From the NCBI RefSeq assembly GCF_943193125.1, contig NZ_CALPCX010000001.1:310001-374000 (forward strand): a stretch of DNA of 64,000 nt, in the 5' to 3' direction. Source of the DNA: Adlercreutzia agrestimuris (GTDB lineage: Bacteria > Actinomycetota > Coriobacteriia > Coriobacteriales > Eggerthellaceae). The notes under the pieces are model-generated. The model saw only the letters and a program-made list of their open reading frames with translations. It ran no database searches and was not told the DNA's origin. Below, piece after piece: positions 1 to 9,071 of this stretch. Both the position numbers and the translations under genes were made by a program. Each line of letters begins with the position of its first letter. Position 1 is the first letter of the stretch.

Positions 1-2
1 TT

Positions 3-1814
3 ACCACGCGCCGCCTCTTCTTGGTATCAATGGCTATCTTTACCGTGGGCAGCGGACTTGCAAGCTGGGGAATCACTTTTGAGGTTCTGCTCTTAGGTCG
101 TTTGGTACAAGCGGTTGGCGCAGGTATTTTGATGCCGCTTGTTATGACGGTACTCATGTGGACGTTCCCAGTGGACAAACGCGGCACCGCAATGGGATTG
201 TTTGGTATCGTTATTGCATTTGGTCCGGCTATTGGCCCGACCGCTGCAGGCATTATTATTGACCGCGCCACCTGGCATGACATGTTCGCCATTATTGCAG
301 GCCTCTCACTTATCGTGCTCGTGATTGGATTTTTTGCACTTGAGCGCGGTGGCGAAACCAACAAAAACGTTACGCTGGATATTTTGTCGGTAGTTTTGTC
401 TTCGCTTGGATTTGGTGGTCTGCTTTATGGTTTATCGCTTATTGGTTCATATGGAGTAAGCGTTGACTCGGCCATTGGAACCATTGTAGGCGCGGTTTGC
501 ATTGTGCTCTTTTTCCGCCGTCAGCTGCGCATGGAACACCCCATGCTGCAAGTGCGCGTACTGCAAAATCACAAGTTTTTGGTTGCCACCATCATTGGCA
601 TGATTGTACAAGGCGCGCTGTTGGCTGCTGGCATTTTGGTGCCAATCTATTTGCAGTCCTACATGGGCTTTTCTGCAACCGTTTCTGGTCTGGTGTTGTT
701 GCCTGGCGCCGTTATCATGGGCGCTATGGGTCCGATTGCCGGCCGTCTTTTTGACCGCCACGGACCGCGCGTGCTGAGCTTGATTGGTACGGGCGTCTTA
801 ACGCTTACCACTGTTGCGTTTGTCTTCTTGGGTCCTGCTACTTCGCTTGCTTGGCTCACCATTGTATACACACTTCGACTCTTCTCGTTATCACTGGTCA
901 ACATGCCTATTACCACCTGGGGCATGAATGCACTCAGTAACGAACTTATGAACCATGGTACATCTGTTAACAACACGCTTCGCCAAGTTGCTGGCTCTTT
1001 AGGAACAGCAATTATTGTCTCGGTTTCCACTATCGCAACTAACCTGAGCCAGTCAACGCTCGGACAGCCGGCAGCAAACTTCTTTGGCATTGACGCAGCC
1101 TTCGCCGTCTCTGCGCTTCTCTGCCTTATTGCCTTTATTATGGTGGCTGTTCTCGTCAAGGATAAACCGGGCGAAGCTCGCACACGCGACCTGGATAACG
1201 CGCGCTCTTCTGTACTTGAAGCTATCATGAAGCGCGACGTCTACACGCTTCCCGAAAATGCCACCGTAGCTGAGGCTATGGAGCTTCTTGTTGACAAGAA
1301 CATCAGCGCAGTTCCGTTGGTTAATGCTGCCGGCGAAGCGGTTGGCTTCGTTTCTGACGGTGATATCATGCGCTATCTCTCAAAACGCAGTGCAATGGTA
1401 ATGGATCCTGTGGTTATGATCGTGCAGACCATGCAGGCAGATGGAGACAATAAAGACTTCGCTCGCAAGCTTGATGAGCTCATGGGCAAGCCTGCAAGCA
1501 GTATTGGTGCGAAGGGCATCATTGGCGTTGATCTGCATGCTGACCTGCCTGAAGTATGTCGTGTGCTCGGCGAAAACCACCTGAAAAAGGTGCCGGTTTT
1601 GGACGACGGTCACATTGTTGGCGTCATCAACCGCAGCGACATCACGCGCTTTTCTATGGAACGCTACCTTGAAAATCGCGGTGACGAAGGTATTCCGCGT
1701 CACACTGACAAGCACGACCACGACGACCATGACACCACCCTACCGCCGAAACTGGAACATGCCGAGCAAGACTCAGCCTTGGCTGATGATGAGGCTGTGG
1801 CAGCAAGTATTTAG
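3..1814 (+). CDS. MFS multidrug exporter (DHA2/EmrB type) with C-terminal CBS domain pair, 5' partial
   Basis: The reading frame is open from the first bases of the window, so the start and first one or two membrane helices lie upstream; the TTG at 21 is only an internal codon. The visible N-terminal ~380 residues are strongly hydrophobic with the motif C region typical of drug:H+ antiporters (GRLVQAVGAGILMPL, then FGIVIAFGPAIGPTAAG). After a short linker from about residue 390 come two CBS-like units (VLEAIMKRDVYTLPENATV... and VDLHADLPEVCRVLGENHLKKV...), which in other proteins bind adenine nucleotides and regulate activity. The tail is rich in His and Asp (HTDKHDHDDHD, near 1700-1735), a possible metal-binding segment. 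Exporter plus CBS is an uncommon fusion; substrate is unknown. It ends 29 bp from the convergent recN with no clear terminator between them. Confidence 0.88.
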   Translation, partial: TTRRLFLVSMAIFTVGSGLASWGITFEVLLLGRLVQAVGAGILMPLVMTVLMWTFPVDKRGTAMGLFGIVIAFGPAIGPTAAGIIIDRATWHDMFAIIAGLSLIVLVIGFFALERGGETNKNVTLDILSVVLSSLGFGGLLYGLSLIGSYGVSVDSAIGTIVGAVCIVLFFRRQLRMEHPMLQVRVLQNHKFLVATIIGMIVQGALLAAGILVPIYLQSYMGFSATVSGLVLLPGAVIMGAMGPIAGRLFDRHGPRVLSLIGTGVLTLTTVAFVFLGPATSLAWLTIVYTLRLFSLSLVNMPITTWGMNALSNELMNHGTSVNNTLRQVAGSLGTAIIVSVSTIATNLSQSTLGQPAANFFGIDAAFAVSALLCLIAFIMVAVLVKDKPGEARTRDLDNARSSVLEAIMKRDVYTLPENATVAEAMELLVDKNISAVPLVNAAGEAVGFVSDGDIMRYLSKRSAMVMDPVVMIVQTMQADGDNKDFARKLDELMGKPASSIGAKGIIGVDLHADLPEVCRVLGENHLKKVPVLDDGHIVGVINRSDITRFSMERYLENRGDEGIPRHTDKHDHDDHDTTLPPKLEHAEQDSALADDEAVAASI

Positions 1815-1843
1815 TACGATCGTGTTCTGCGAGTGTGTAGGGG

Positions 1844-3496
1844 CTATTTATTAAGCATCTCGCGAGCATGCGCCAAGGAGGTTTCAGTCACTTCGCCCGA
1901 AAGCATGCGTGCAATTTCAGCAGGTCTGTCATCGGGCGAAAGTGCGCGGAGCCTTGTTTCTGGCATGCCATTTTCAGCGCTCAGCTTTTCCACCACATAG
2001 TGGATATCACCACGAACTGCCACCTGTGCCAAGTGGGTAACCACAAGTACTTGATGCGTGTCTGCCAAATCAGAAAGCACATCCGCAAGCGCCACCGCGG
2101 TGGAACCACCTACGCCGGCGTCTACTTCGTCAAACACGAGGGTGCTCACGCGGTCAGCTTCTCCCAGCACAACCTTGATTGCAAGCATTACACGCGAAAC
2201 TTCGCCCCCTGAAGCAATGCGAACAAGAGGTCTTGGTTGCATGCCAGCACCAGGCTGGAAGAGAAATTCAACTGATGTGGAGCCTTGCGACGTCCATTGG
2301 TTACGAGGCAGTTCAACCACTTCACACGTAAGCTGCGCTCCGCCCATCTCTAAGCGCTTGAGTTGGTTGGTTACCGCCTGCGCAAACTGAGGCGCCGCTA
2401 TCTTGCGAGCATCGGAGAGTGTTTGCGCTGCATCGGCAAGCATCTCCTCGGCTTGTTCTTGCGCCTTGCGAGCTGCGCTTTCGCGTTCAGCTGCATCATC
2501 AACAAGCGAGACTAGTTCTGCAGCAGCATCGCGTGCGGCAATGACATCTTCCATACGCGGACCATATGTGCGAAGGAGACCTTGAAGTGCACTCATTCGC
2601 TCCTGATCAGCGGCAAGAGATTCGCTATCAAAATCTATACTGTCGCAGTAAGAGCGTGTTTCACGAGCGACATCCTCAAGAACATAGCTTGCTTCTCGCA
2701 ATGACTCAGCGCATGCTTTGAGCTGCTCGTCATACGCTGAAACGCCGTCAAGCTCATGTATTGCGCGCGCCAAAAGATCAGTTGCGCCATCTTCGCCAGA
2801 GAGCACCTCGGCGGCAGTATTGGTTGCCAGCGCCAGGGCTTCTGCGTGTTCGGCCTTCGAAAGACTTGCCAGAAGCTCTTCGTACTCATCAAGGCGTGGT
2901 TGCACTTCGTCAATGCGCTTAAGAATAAAACGCGCTTCATCTAACTTTGCAGAAGATTCTTGCCCGGCCTCAAGCACGCGGGCAAGCTCTTTAGCAGCTG
3001 CCTGCGCCTCAGCATAAGCTGTCTGATACTTTTGCAGTGGTTCATGTATTGCTTCAGCTGCCCATGAATCAAGAATTCGCAGATGAGAAGCAGGTTTCAT
3101 AAGCTGCTGGTGCTCGTGCTGGCCACACAGATCTACCGTGGGTGCAATGAGCTCCGACAGCTGCGTAACGCTTGCCATATGCCCATTGATGTTTACGCGC
3201 GACCGACCATCAGCCGAAACGCGGCGCGTAACAACCAGCTCTTCGTCCCCTGAAACTCCCTGTTCGTTTTCTTCCTGAGGTGTTGCAAGGAAAAAGCGCC
3301 CTGATACTGAAAGCGCGTCTTCGCCATCTCGAACGGCAGACTTGTCCGCACGCTCGCCCATGAGCAGCTTAAGTGAAGATAACAGCGCAGTTTTGCCCGC
3401 ACCTGTCTCACCGGTCAAGACGGTAAGCCCGGGCGCCAGCTCAAGAGTTGCCTCGCGAATAAGCGCAACGTTTTCAACTTGGATTTCATCTATCAT
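1844..3496 (-). CDS. recN: DNA repair protein RecN
   Basis: A 550-residue SMC-like ATPase of normal RecN length, acting in double-strand break repair and sister-chromatid cohesion. The N-terminus has the Walker A motif GETGAGKT at residues 29-36. The central part (about 150-350) is Glu/Ala/Leu-rich coiled coil. The C-terminal lobe has the ABC signature-like ASGGEVSRVMLAIK and Walker B LVFDEVDAGVGG, followed by the D-loop/H region (VLVVTHLAQVA). The start ATG fits the family N-terminus MIDEIQVENVALI. It is the only gene on this strand here and is convergent with the MFS exporter. No clear LexA-type box was recognised upstream. Confidence 0.97.
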   Translation of the reverse strand: MIDEIQVENVALIREATLELAPGLTVLTGETGAGKTALLSSLKLLMGERADKSAVRDGEDALSVSGRFFLATPQEENEQGVSGDEELVVTRRVSADGRSRVNINGHMASVTQLSELIAPTVDLCGQHEHQQLMKPASHLRILDSWAAEAIHEPLQKYQTAYAEAQAAAKELARVLEAGQESSAKLDEARFILKRIDEVQPRLDEYEELLASLSKAEHAEALALATNTAAEVLSGEDGATDLLARAIHELDGVSAYDEQLKACAESLREASYVLEDVARETRSYCDSIDFDSESLAADQERMSALQGLLRTYGPRMEDVIAARDAAAELVSLVDDAAERESAARKAQEQAEEMLADAAQTLSDARKIAAPQFAQAVTNQLKRLEMGGAQLTCEVVELPRNQWTSQGSTSVEFLFQPGAGMQPRPLVRIASGGEVSRVMLAIKVVLGEADRVSTLVFDEVDAGVGGSTAVALADVLSDLADTHQVLVVTHLAQVAVRGDIHYVVEKLSAENGMPETRLRALSPDDRPAEIARMLSGEVTETSLAHAREMLNK

Positions 3497-3921
3497 GGCG
3501 CACCTCAGTGTGGGTTCGTTCGCATCGTTAGAATTAGTACTAGCTTATCAGCACTGCATTAAGTAAGTGCTTGTGTTGGTGCTGCTTTGGCAGCTCAGAC
3601 GGCAGCGGCAACCGCCCCGATCGAGCCACCCTACCGGCAGCAAGTCTTTCGTTTGCAGGGTTTTCAGTATAGCAAGAAGCCCAATGATTGACAGTAGTTT
3701 TGTGACAAGAATTGTGGATTAATTCTCAACAAATTCATACTTTGAACTGGTCTTATATTCGTGTTTAACCCGTATGAGATAGGCGATATGTTTTGATGCA
3801 TCCGCACATAATCTGTCTCTATTTCGCATTTGATTTATAGGAAATATGCGCGAAGCTCATCTGGTTTGCTTCTGAATTACCGTGTAGTTTTAACTATGAG
3901 TGTCGTATAGGATGTTTCGCC
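3497..3921. other. Divergent intergenic region between recN and the DUF559-like gene
   Basis: This 425-bp AT-rich stretch separates two divergent genes and must hold both promoters. A TTGACA hexamer lies at 3688-3693, but the hexamer 17 bp downstream (ATTGTG) is a poor -10, so no promoter is assigned. No repeat, RNA structure or plausible small gene with a ribosome binding site was seen. Confidence 0.5.
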
Positions 3922-4869
3922 ATGAAAATCATTTTGTACGGACAAACTGCCTGCGAGTGGTGGCTTCGCGCGAAGTCAAATCCTTTTGCGACGCCTTTAC
4001 AGCATATCCCTTCCCTGGCAAATTGCAGTCCCACGGCAGCTTCTATGGAATATCTTGAGCGCGAATTCCCTTTCTTGCCAAAGCCTTATCATGTGCTGGT
4101 TTTCTCTCATGACGACCTCCGCACCTTAGCGCATACGAAAACTCACATCTCAAATAACCGCTCTCACAAGAAGCTTATCCGCGCGATATCGCATGGCATC
4201 TATGTCGTCTCGCCGGAGTTGTCGCTTCTCCAGGCAGCATGCAATACCAACCCACACGAATTGATTATGTACGCGTATGCCTTCTGTGGCACTTACGCAA
4301 TATCAACCCAAGTAGATACATCCCCCATCAACCGCGACCCCCTCACGAACCTTCGCCAATTGAAAAAGTTTGCTCAATCTCATAGCCCACATCAAGGAAG
4401 TCGGCTGCTTACAAAAACGCTTCCGCTTGTCTTAGAAAACGCAGCCTCACCACAAGAGGCATTGTTGGCAATGAAGCTGACGTTGCCCTATCGTTTGGGT
4501 GGGTTTAACCTCAAGCAACCACAACTCAATTACCGTATTTTGCTCTCTAAATACGCCGAAAAGTTTGCAGATCGTCTGCTCTATATAGCTGACGAGTGCT
4601 GGCCACGTGAAAAACTCATCGTGGAATATGATTCAAACCGTTTTCATCTTTCGCCAGAGCAGAAACGACACGACGAAATACGTCGCTGCGCATTAGAGAG
4701 AAGCGGCTACAAGGTGATCGTGGTAACCCAACAGCAGGCAAGCAATCCCGCTGAACTTAGAAAAGTTGCAGATCAAATTGCTAGTCACCTCAAAATGCGA
4801 ATTCGACCGCAGTCTCAACGTTTTCACGAAAACCAGCAACTACTCTTTTCGCGAGAATTGCCTTACTGA
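3922..4869 (+). CDS. AbiEi/DUF559-like protein with PD-(D/E)XK-type C-terminus
   Basis: A 315-residue soluble protein. The C-terminal third matches the pattern of DUF559/Vsr-like endonuclease folds: IVEYDSNRFH (about residue 232) with the acidic E-x-D pair, then an Arg/His-rich helix and a hydrophobic strand (SGYKVIVVT). The N-terminal part lacks a recognised domain but has the general look of actinobacterial AbiEi-family proteins in which DUF559 is the C-terminal half. No AbiEii nucleotidyltransferase partner or second toxin-like gene is adjacent: the downstream gap holds only a repeat and the next gene is convergent. It is therefore an orphan. Nuclease activity is inferred from fold similarity only. 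ATG at 3922 is preceded by a weak AGGA. Confidence 0.6.
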   Translation: MKIILYGQTACEWWLRAKSNPFATPLQHIPSLANCSPTAASMEYLEREFPFLPKPYHVLVFSHDDLRTLAHTKTHISNNRSHKKLIRAISHGIYVVSPELSLLQAACNTNPHELIMYAYAFCGTYAISTQVDTSPINRDPLTNLRQLKKFAQSHSPHQGSRLLTKTLPLVLENAASPQEALLAMKLTLPYRLGGFNLKQPQLNYRILLSKYAEKFADRLLYIADECWPREKLIVEYDSNRFHLSPEQKRHDEIRRCALERSGYKVIVVTQQQASNPAELRKVADQIASHLKMRIRPQSQRFHENQQLLFSRELPY

Positions 4870-4930
4870 AAGTAGAAAAGATATAATCCCAGGTCAGTGT
4901 ACATATTTGTTTTGGTGTCTATCCGTTTTT

Positions 4931-5115
4931 ATTACAGCGCTGAACTAAAATATGCCGGTTTTTGGCAAAGTGTGGCAGGAAATGTGCCCGATTAGGCGGT
5001 TTTTAAAGTATGACCCACCTAATCGGCAACTTTTCCAGCCGTTTTGAGACCCAATCCACCTAATCGGACACTTTTCCTGCCAAAGTTTGGTGTTTTATAG
5101 AAAGTTTTATCGCGA
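4931..5115 (-). repeat. GATTAGG hairpin repeat, copy 1
   Basis: About 185 bp that reappear in opposite orientation at 22626-22812 with only scattered differences. Read on the minus strand it holds three GATTAGG/CCTAATC units: GTCCGATTAGGTGGATTGG, GCCGATTAGGTGGG, and the inverted CCGCCTAATCGGGC. The second and third can pair as a strong hairpin, and the outer AACTTTGGCAGGAAA/TTTCCTGCCACACTTTG pair extends the fold. It fills the gap between two convergent genes (stops at 4869 and 5124), so it may act as a bidirectional transcript end or a small non-autonomous mobile repeat. No protein-coding role is apparent. Confidence 0.85.
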
Positions 5116-5123
5116 GCAGGCGG

Positions 5124-7346
5124 TCAAAGTGCATAGCGGTCACGTGAGGAAGAAGCGTTTTTCTTAGCTGGTAGCTCCGAGGCGTTTTTCTTAGCTGGTA
5201 GCTCCGAGGCGTTTTTCTTAGCTGGCGATTCCGAGGCGTTTTCCCTGGTTGTTGCGTTAGGGGCAACCGATTGCGCAGAGGTATTCTCGGGCGAAACATC
5301 CACCGAGGATGTTGCTGGCTTTGCATCTCCCAACTCGCGTTCGCGACGGTGCCACTCCATCAGATAGAGCACGCAATCGGTACGATTCCGTGCACGGAGA
5401 AGCTCAATTTGCCGATCGAATGTTTCGCTATTAATAAACCCTGCGCGTGCGAGCTGCTCAACCATAACTACGTCGCCATCTTGCGCAACACGCTCCATTG
5501 CCTCGCGTTTGCGATCAAGCAACATTCGGACAAGTGTATCCCGCGTTTCCTCAGCCAGACGAAATGGCGTTGCTATACGATGAAGCATTCCGCCCAAACG
5601 ATCAGGCAAGTTTTTGCCAGAAGTAAGCAGCTCATCATAGCGCTCAAAATCAAAAGGAATGCCGTCGCTCGGATTGACCAAAAAGCAGCTTAAGAGCTGG
5701 TCAGCTGAGAGGTGAACGATAGCACCGGTATGCCCCAAGCGACAAACAGCATACTCAAAGCATCCCTGCCCAATGGAACTAACGCTTGCAGGAATCTCAA
5801 CGGGAGCCTGTAGCGTACGTGACCAAAAGCAGTGCTCACCAATAGCATGCAACCCCTCTGGCAGCGTGAGCGAAACGGTGCCTCGACAGGCGTTCTCACG
5901 CTCAATCATCCGCACGCTATCTGGAATTATGAGCGTTGCAGGCGCATGCGGCAATGCGCGCACGCCAATACGTGTGAGCGGGCAACCCGCTACACTGCGT
6001 GGCAAAACCAACAAATCAGTGGGTTGCGGTGGCGCAATGAAATCCTCAACAGCTGCTTTTACCTCTTCGCTCAAAGAAGGAACCTCAGCTCGATCATTTT
6101 CGCCACGAATAACTGCCGCCCGAACCGCTGCTGCAGCTGAAAAACGCTTGGACACCGACGCAGGCGCGGGTGGTCCTGCCACCAAAACAGCCTCACCGTT
6201 TACGAAGTCATACCAGCATCCATCCTGCTCAAGCGCTTGTTCGCTAGCCAAGCGAACCCCTCTGCGACTCAACTGATGATACGCCGGAGCCTCGGGCGGA
6301 CAGATCCACACCGCATCATCAAAAGTTTTCGCAATCACCCGCGTTAAGTGCGCAGAGCAACGCACGACACGCGGCATGTCGCACCCTTGAGCAAACGCTG
6401 CTGAGCCAATTTGAGCTACATTGGACGCAATAGTTACTTGTTCAGGATAAGGCGAAGCAAGAAAAGCCAGCTCATCACCTTCTTCGCCGCGCTTATAGAG
6501 AGAGCCATCTTCAACATAGTAGGTCTCATTACGCGAACTGATGGCATAAGATCGCTTACACAATCGCGGTGATACGCCAGCCAAATCACACACTTGTTCA
6601 CCTAATGTCTCCAGGTCAGACCCAAGCTGAACACAAGTAGCCGACAACGCTCCAAACGCGCCGGCACCAATAGATTGAACGCTATCAGGAACCACAAGAA
6701 GCGAGACACCCACACCCTGAACAAGTCGCCGGGCGAAGGCTTCAGCAGCTACGCGCACTACAGGAACACCCGCGATGCGCTCCGGCAGCACGACAACAAG
6801 CCCTTCACGCGCGTCCAACAGCTCAGCAATGCGACGCAGATTGACACCGCAAAGCGCCCAGCCGCCCTCGTCGTGGCGCACGCTAAAAATAGCTTGTAAC
6901 TCCTGATCAAAAGCACAAGCACTTGCATCTTCAGCAGTGGTAGCAGGCGTGGTGGTAGCGCTCGGCGCAGCGCCGGCAGCGGCGGCAGGAGTGGCAGCAG
7001 CAGGCGCGCCGGCAGCGGCAGCGGCTTGTTCTTGTAGTCGCTGACGCACCAGTTTTGCATGCTCAACGAGTTCTTCGCGGCGCTCATCGGAAATACCCAT
7101 TCCCAAAACGCCAACGGGATACAGGTCTCCGTCTGTACCTTCCTCGAAACCTTCAGCAGGACCTTTTGCCCAGTCCTCATAAGGTTCAAGCTGAGGTGCC
7201 CACACTTCACCTTCAATTGCTTTACCGCCGTCTACAACATTGACCTGGGAGATCGTAAGCTCATAGCTCATGTTGCGCACTTGCTCAAGGAGTTCCTCGG
7301 TGTTTTCACTTGAGTTTTGATAAGCAATCTGTTTAATATCCATCAC
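5124..7346 (-). CDS. Cytoplasmic BspA-type leucine-rich repeat protein with Lys/Ser-rich repeat tail
   Basis: A 740-residue protein with no signal peptide or membrane segment. Several stretches match BspA-type (LRR_5) repeats: LVVPDSVQSIGAGAFGAL near residue 215, ATLIIPDSVRMIERE near 470, and EIPASVSSIGQGCFEYA near 520. An Ala/Pro-rich linker lies around 110-150. The tail carries three near-identical nine-residue repeats (core NASELPAKK) encoded by the 27-bp tandem repeat at 5155-5235. It is divergent from the VWA/AAA+ gene pair at 7527, sharing a 180-bp promoter region, so a joint role is plausible: LRR proteins often bind partners, and MoxR/VWA pairs often act as chaperone-like remodellers. 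That role is inference; the function is unknown. Confidence 0.7.
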   Translation of the reverse strand: MMDIKQIAYQNSSENTEELLEQVRNMSYELTISQVNVVDGGKAIEGEVWAPQLEPYEDWAKGPAEGFEEGTDGDLYPVGVLGMGISDERREELVEHAKLVRQRLQEQAAAAAGAPAAATPAAAAGAAPSATTTPATTAEDASACAFDQELQAIFSVRHDEGGWALCGVNLRRIAELLDAREGLVVVLPERIAGVPVVRVAAEAFARRLVQGVGVSLLVVPDSVQSIGAGAFGALSATCVQLGSDLETLGEQVCDLAGVSPRLCKRSYAISSRNETYYVEDGSLYKRGEEGDELAFLASPYPEQVTIASNVAQIGSAAFAQGCDMPRVVRCSAHLTRVIAKTFDDAVWICPPEAPAYHQLSRRGVRLASEQALEQDGCWYDFVNGEAVLVAGPPAPASVSKRFSAAAAVRAAVIRGENDRAEVPSLSEEVKAAVEDFIAPPQPTDLLVLPRSVAGCPLTRIGVRALPHAPATLIIPDSVRMIERENACRGTVSLTLPEGLHAIGEHCFWSRTLQAPVEIPASVSSIGQGCFEYAVCRLGHTGAIVHLSADQLLSCFLVNPSDGIPFDFERYDELLTSGKNLPDRLGGMLHRIATPFRLAEETRDTLVRMLLDRKREAMERVAQDGDVVMVEQLARAGFINSETFDRQIELLRARNRTDCVLYLMEWHRRERELGDAKPATSSVDVSPENTSAQSVAPNATTRENASESPAKKNASELPAKKNASELPAKKNASSSRDRYAL
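5155..5235 (-). repeat. 27-bp coding tandem repeat, three units
   Basis: Units at 5155-5181 and 5182-5208 are identical; 5209-5235 differs by three bases. They encode the basic repeats at the C-terminus of the LRR protein. Because the unit is a multiple of three, copy-number change would alter tail length without breaking the frame. Confidence 0.92.
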
Positions 7347-7526
7347 TTACTCGTCTCTCATCTGCAGATATAGCGACCTTATGTGAGTTTTGGCGAAGCC
7401 TCGCATATGACAATAAAGCGATTAATCAGCACTACCCAATGTCTGTTTACCCTTCATTGAGCACATGCTACACTTTACTCACGATTTCAACAATGGTGCA
7501 TCACAAAGCAGCCCAAGGAGCAACAC

Positions 7527-9071
7527 ATGTCGGCGCATCAGTTCGACTCATACGCTCGCCAAGCGCTCGATATCGCCAAAAATTCTCTTTTGGTGAATCT
7601 GCGTTTCATGAACGCTGCCTTTTCACGCCTCAAGCCACTGCCAATGAGCAATGCAACATTGGCAACCGATGGTTCATACATTCGTTATGACGCCCAGCAG
7701 CTTGCCCAGCTTTATGCACATGATCAGGCGGAACTGACGCGTACCTATCTTCATATGGTACTTCACAACGTGTTTATGCACCTCTACCCCGGTGCTCACA
7801 GTGATGAATTGTTGTGGGATACTGCCTGCGATATCGTCGTTGAGCTTGCCATGAGCGACCTCAATCTGCCTGCCCTTCAGTCTGCACGCGTGCGCCACCA
7901 AAGCGCAACCGCCGCACTCGTCAAGGCAGCACTTCCGCTCGTGACAGCAGAAACACTCTATCGGTACTTGCGCGAACAACGAGATGCCAATAACCTCACC
8001 GATGCTGACATTGCTGCCATGCGCGAGCCTTTCTTCGCTGACGATCACACGCCTTGGCACACCATGCGTGTTGAAGAAGAAACGGCTCGCAAAAAGCGTG
8101 ACGAACAAGCCGAAGAGGACCCTGACGGCTCGCGCGCTGATGCCGCTGGCAAAGCACCAAGCGATAACGGCATAGACATGACGCTGCCACCCGAAGCGAA
8201 GAAGGCAAAGCAAACCCGCAAATCCCATCAAGCAATGGATTCCGAGGACGTCTTCAAAAAAGATGCACCCGAAGAGGCGCGAGGCGTGCAAGCTGGCCGC
8301 TTCGCCGACTCTATCACGCTTGATCGTGCGCGTGACCAGTGGAAAAATGTTGCCTATGAAATGGGCGTTCAACTAGATTCCTACCTGCAGCTTTGGGGCA
8401 CGCAAGGCTCCAACCTCTCCATGAATTTGCGCGCAGTTACACGAGAGCGCCAAGACTACCGAGCATTCTTGCGAAAGTTTGCGCGCATGGGAGAACAGAT
8501 TCGCGTCAATGATAACGAGTTCGACTACGTGTTTTACTGCTTTGGACTTGCGCGTTACGGAAACTTACCTCTCATTGAGCCACTTGAATTCGTAGAGGAA
8601 AAGCGCATCCGAGATTTCGTTATTGCCATAGACACCTCCGCCTCAACAAAAGACGGGCTCGTTCGCAAATTTATAGAGAAGACCTACTCTATCTTGGCTG
8701 ACGAAACAAGCTTTTTCGCCAACATGAACGTGCTTATTATCCAATGCGATGCAGCAGTAACGCGGGTCACGCGCATAGGATCACTCAAAGATTTGAACGC
8801 CTACATTGACACGCTAGAAATTCAAGGTCTTGGCGGCACAGATTTTCGTCCCGTATTCGCCTACGTAGATGATGCTCTAGCGCGCGGCGAACTCACTAAT
8901 CTTGGCGGACTCATTTACTTTACCGACGGCCATGGCACCTATCCAAAACGAAAGCCCAACTACGACACCGCTTTTGTTTTCGTCGACGATGGCATTGACG
9001 AAGTTAAAGTGCCCCCGTGGGCAATGAAAGTTGCACTGGAAGAAACGATTATCATGGAGGACGACTCATGA
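7527..9071 (+). CDS. VWA-domain protein with N-terminal metallopeptidase-like region (DUF2201 type)
   Basis: A 514-residue soluble protein. The N-terminal ~180 residues (LARMYLHMVLHNVFMH-like helix at about 75-90) resemble the putative metallopeptidase half of DUF2201 proteins, but with HNVFMH instead of a clear HExxH zinc motif. A charged Lys/Glu linker spans about 185-260. The C-terminal half is a von Willebrand A domain with a full MIDAS: D-T-S-A-S near residue 368, the Thr in GLGGTDF, and the Asp in YFTDGHG. ATG at 7527 is preceded by AAGGAG at 7515-7520. Its stop overlaps the start of the AAA+ ATPase gene (ATGA), so the two are translationally coupled, as expected for MoxR/VWA partners that act together in protein or metal-centre maturation. 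Confidence 0.82.
   Translation: MSAHQFDSYARQALDIAKNSLLVNLRFMNAAFSRLKPLPMSNATLATDGSYIRYDAQQLAQLYAHDQAELTRTYLHMVLHNVFMHLYPGAHSDELLWDTACDIVVELAMSDLNLPALQSARVRHQSATAALVKAALPLVTAETLYRYLREQRDANNLTDADIAAMREPFFADDHTPWHTMRVEEETARKKRDEQAEEDPDGSRADAAGKAPSDNGIDMTLPPEAKKAKQTRKSHQAMDSEDVFKKDAPEEARGVQAGRFADSITLDRARDQWKNVAYEMGVQLDSYLQLWGTQGSNLSMNLRAVTRERQDYRAFLRKFARMGEQIRVNDNEFDYVFYCFGLARYGNLPLIEPLEFVEEKRIRDFVIAIDTSASTKDGLVRKFIEKTYSILADETSFFANMNVLIIQCDAAVTRVTRIGSLKDLNAYIDTLEIQGLGGTDFRPVFAYVDDALARGELTNLGGLIYFTDGHGTYPKRKPNYDTAFVFVDDGIDEVKVPPWAMKVALEETIIMEDDS

Noticed and set aside
3497-3560. LexA-type SOS box upstream of recN
   Set aside because: GCGAACGAACCCAC on the minus strand has one half-site only and lacks the inverted GTTCG at the right spacing.
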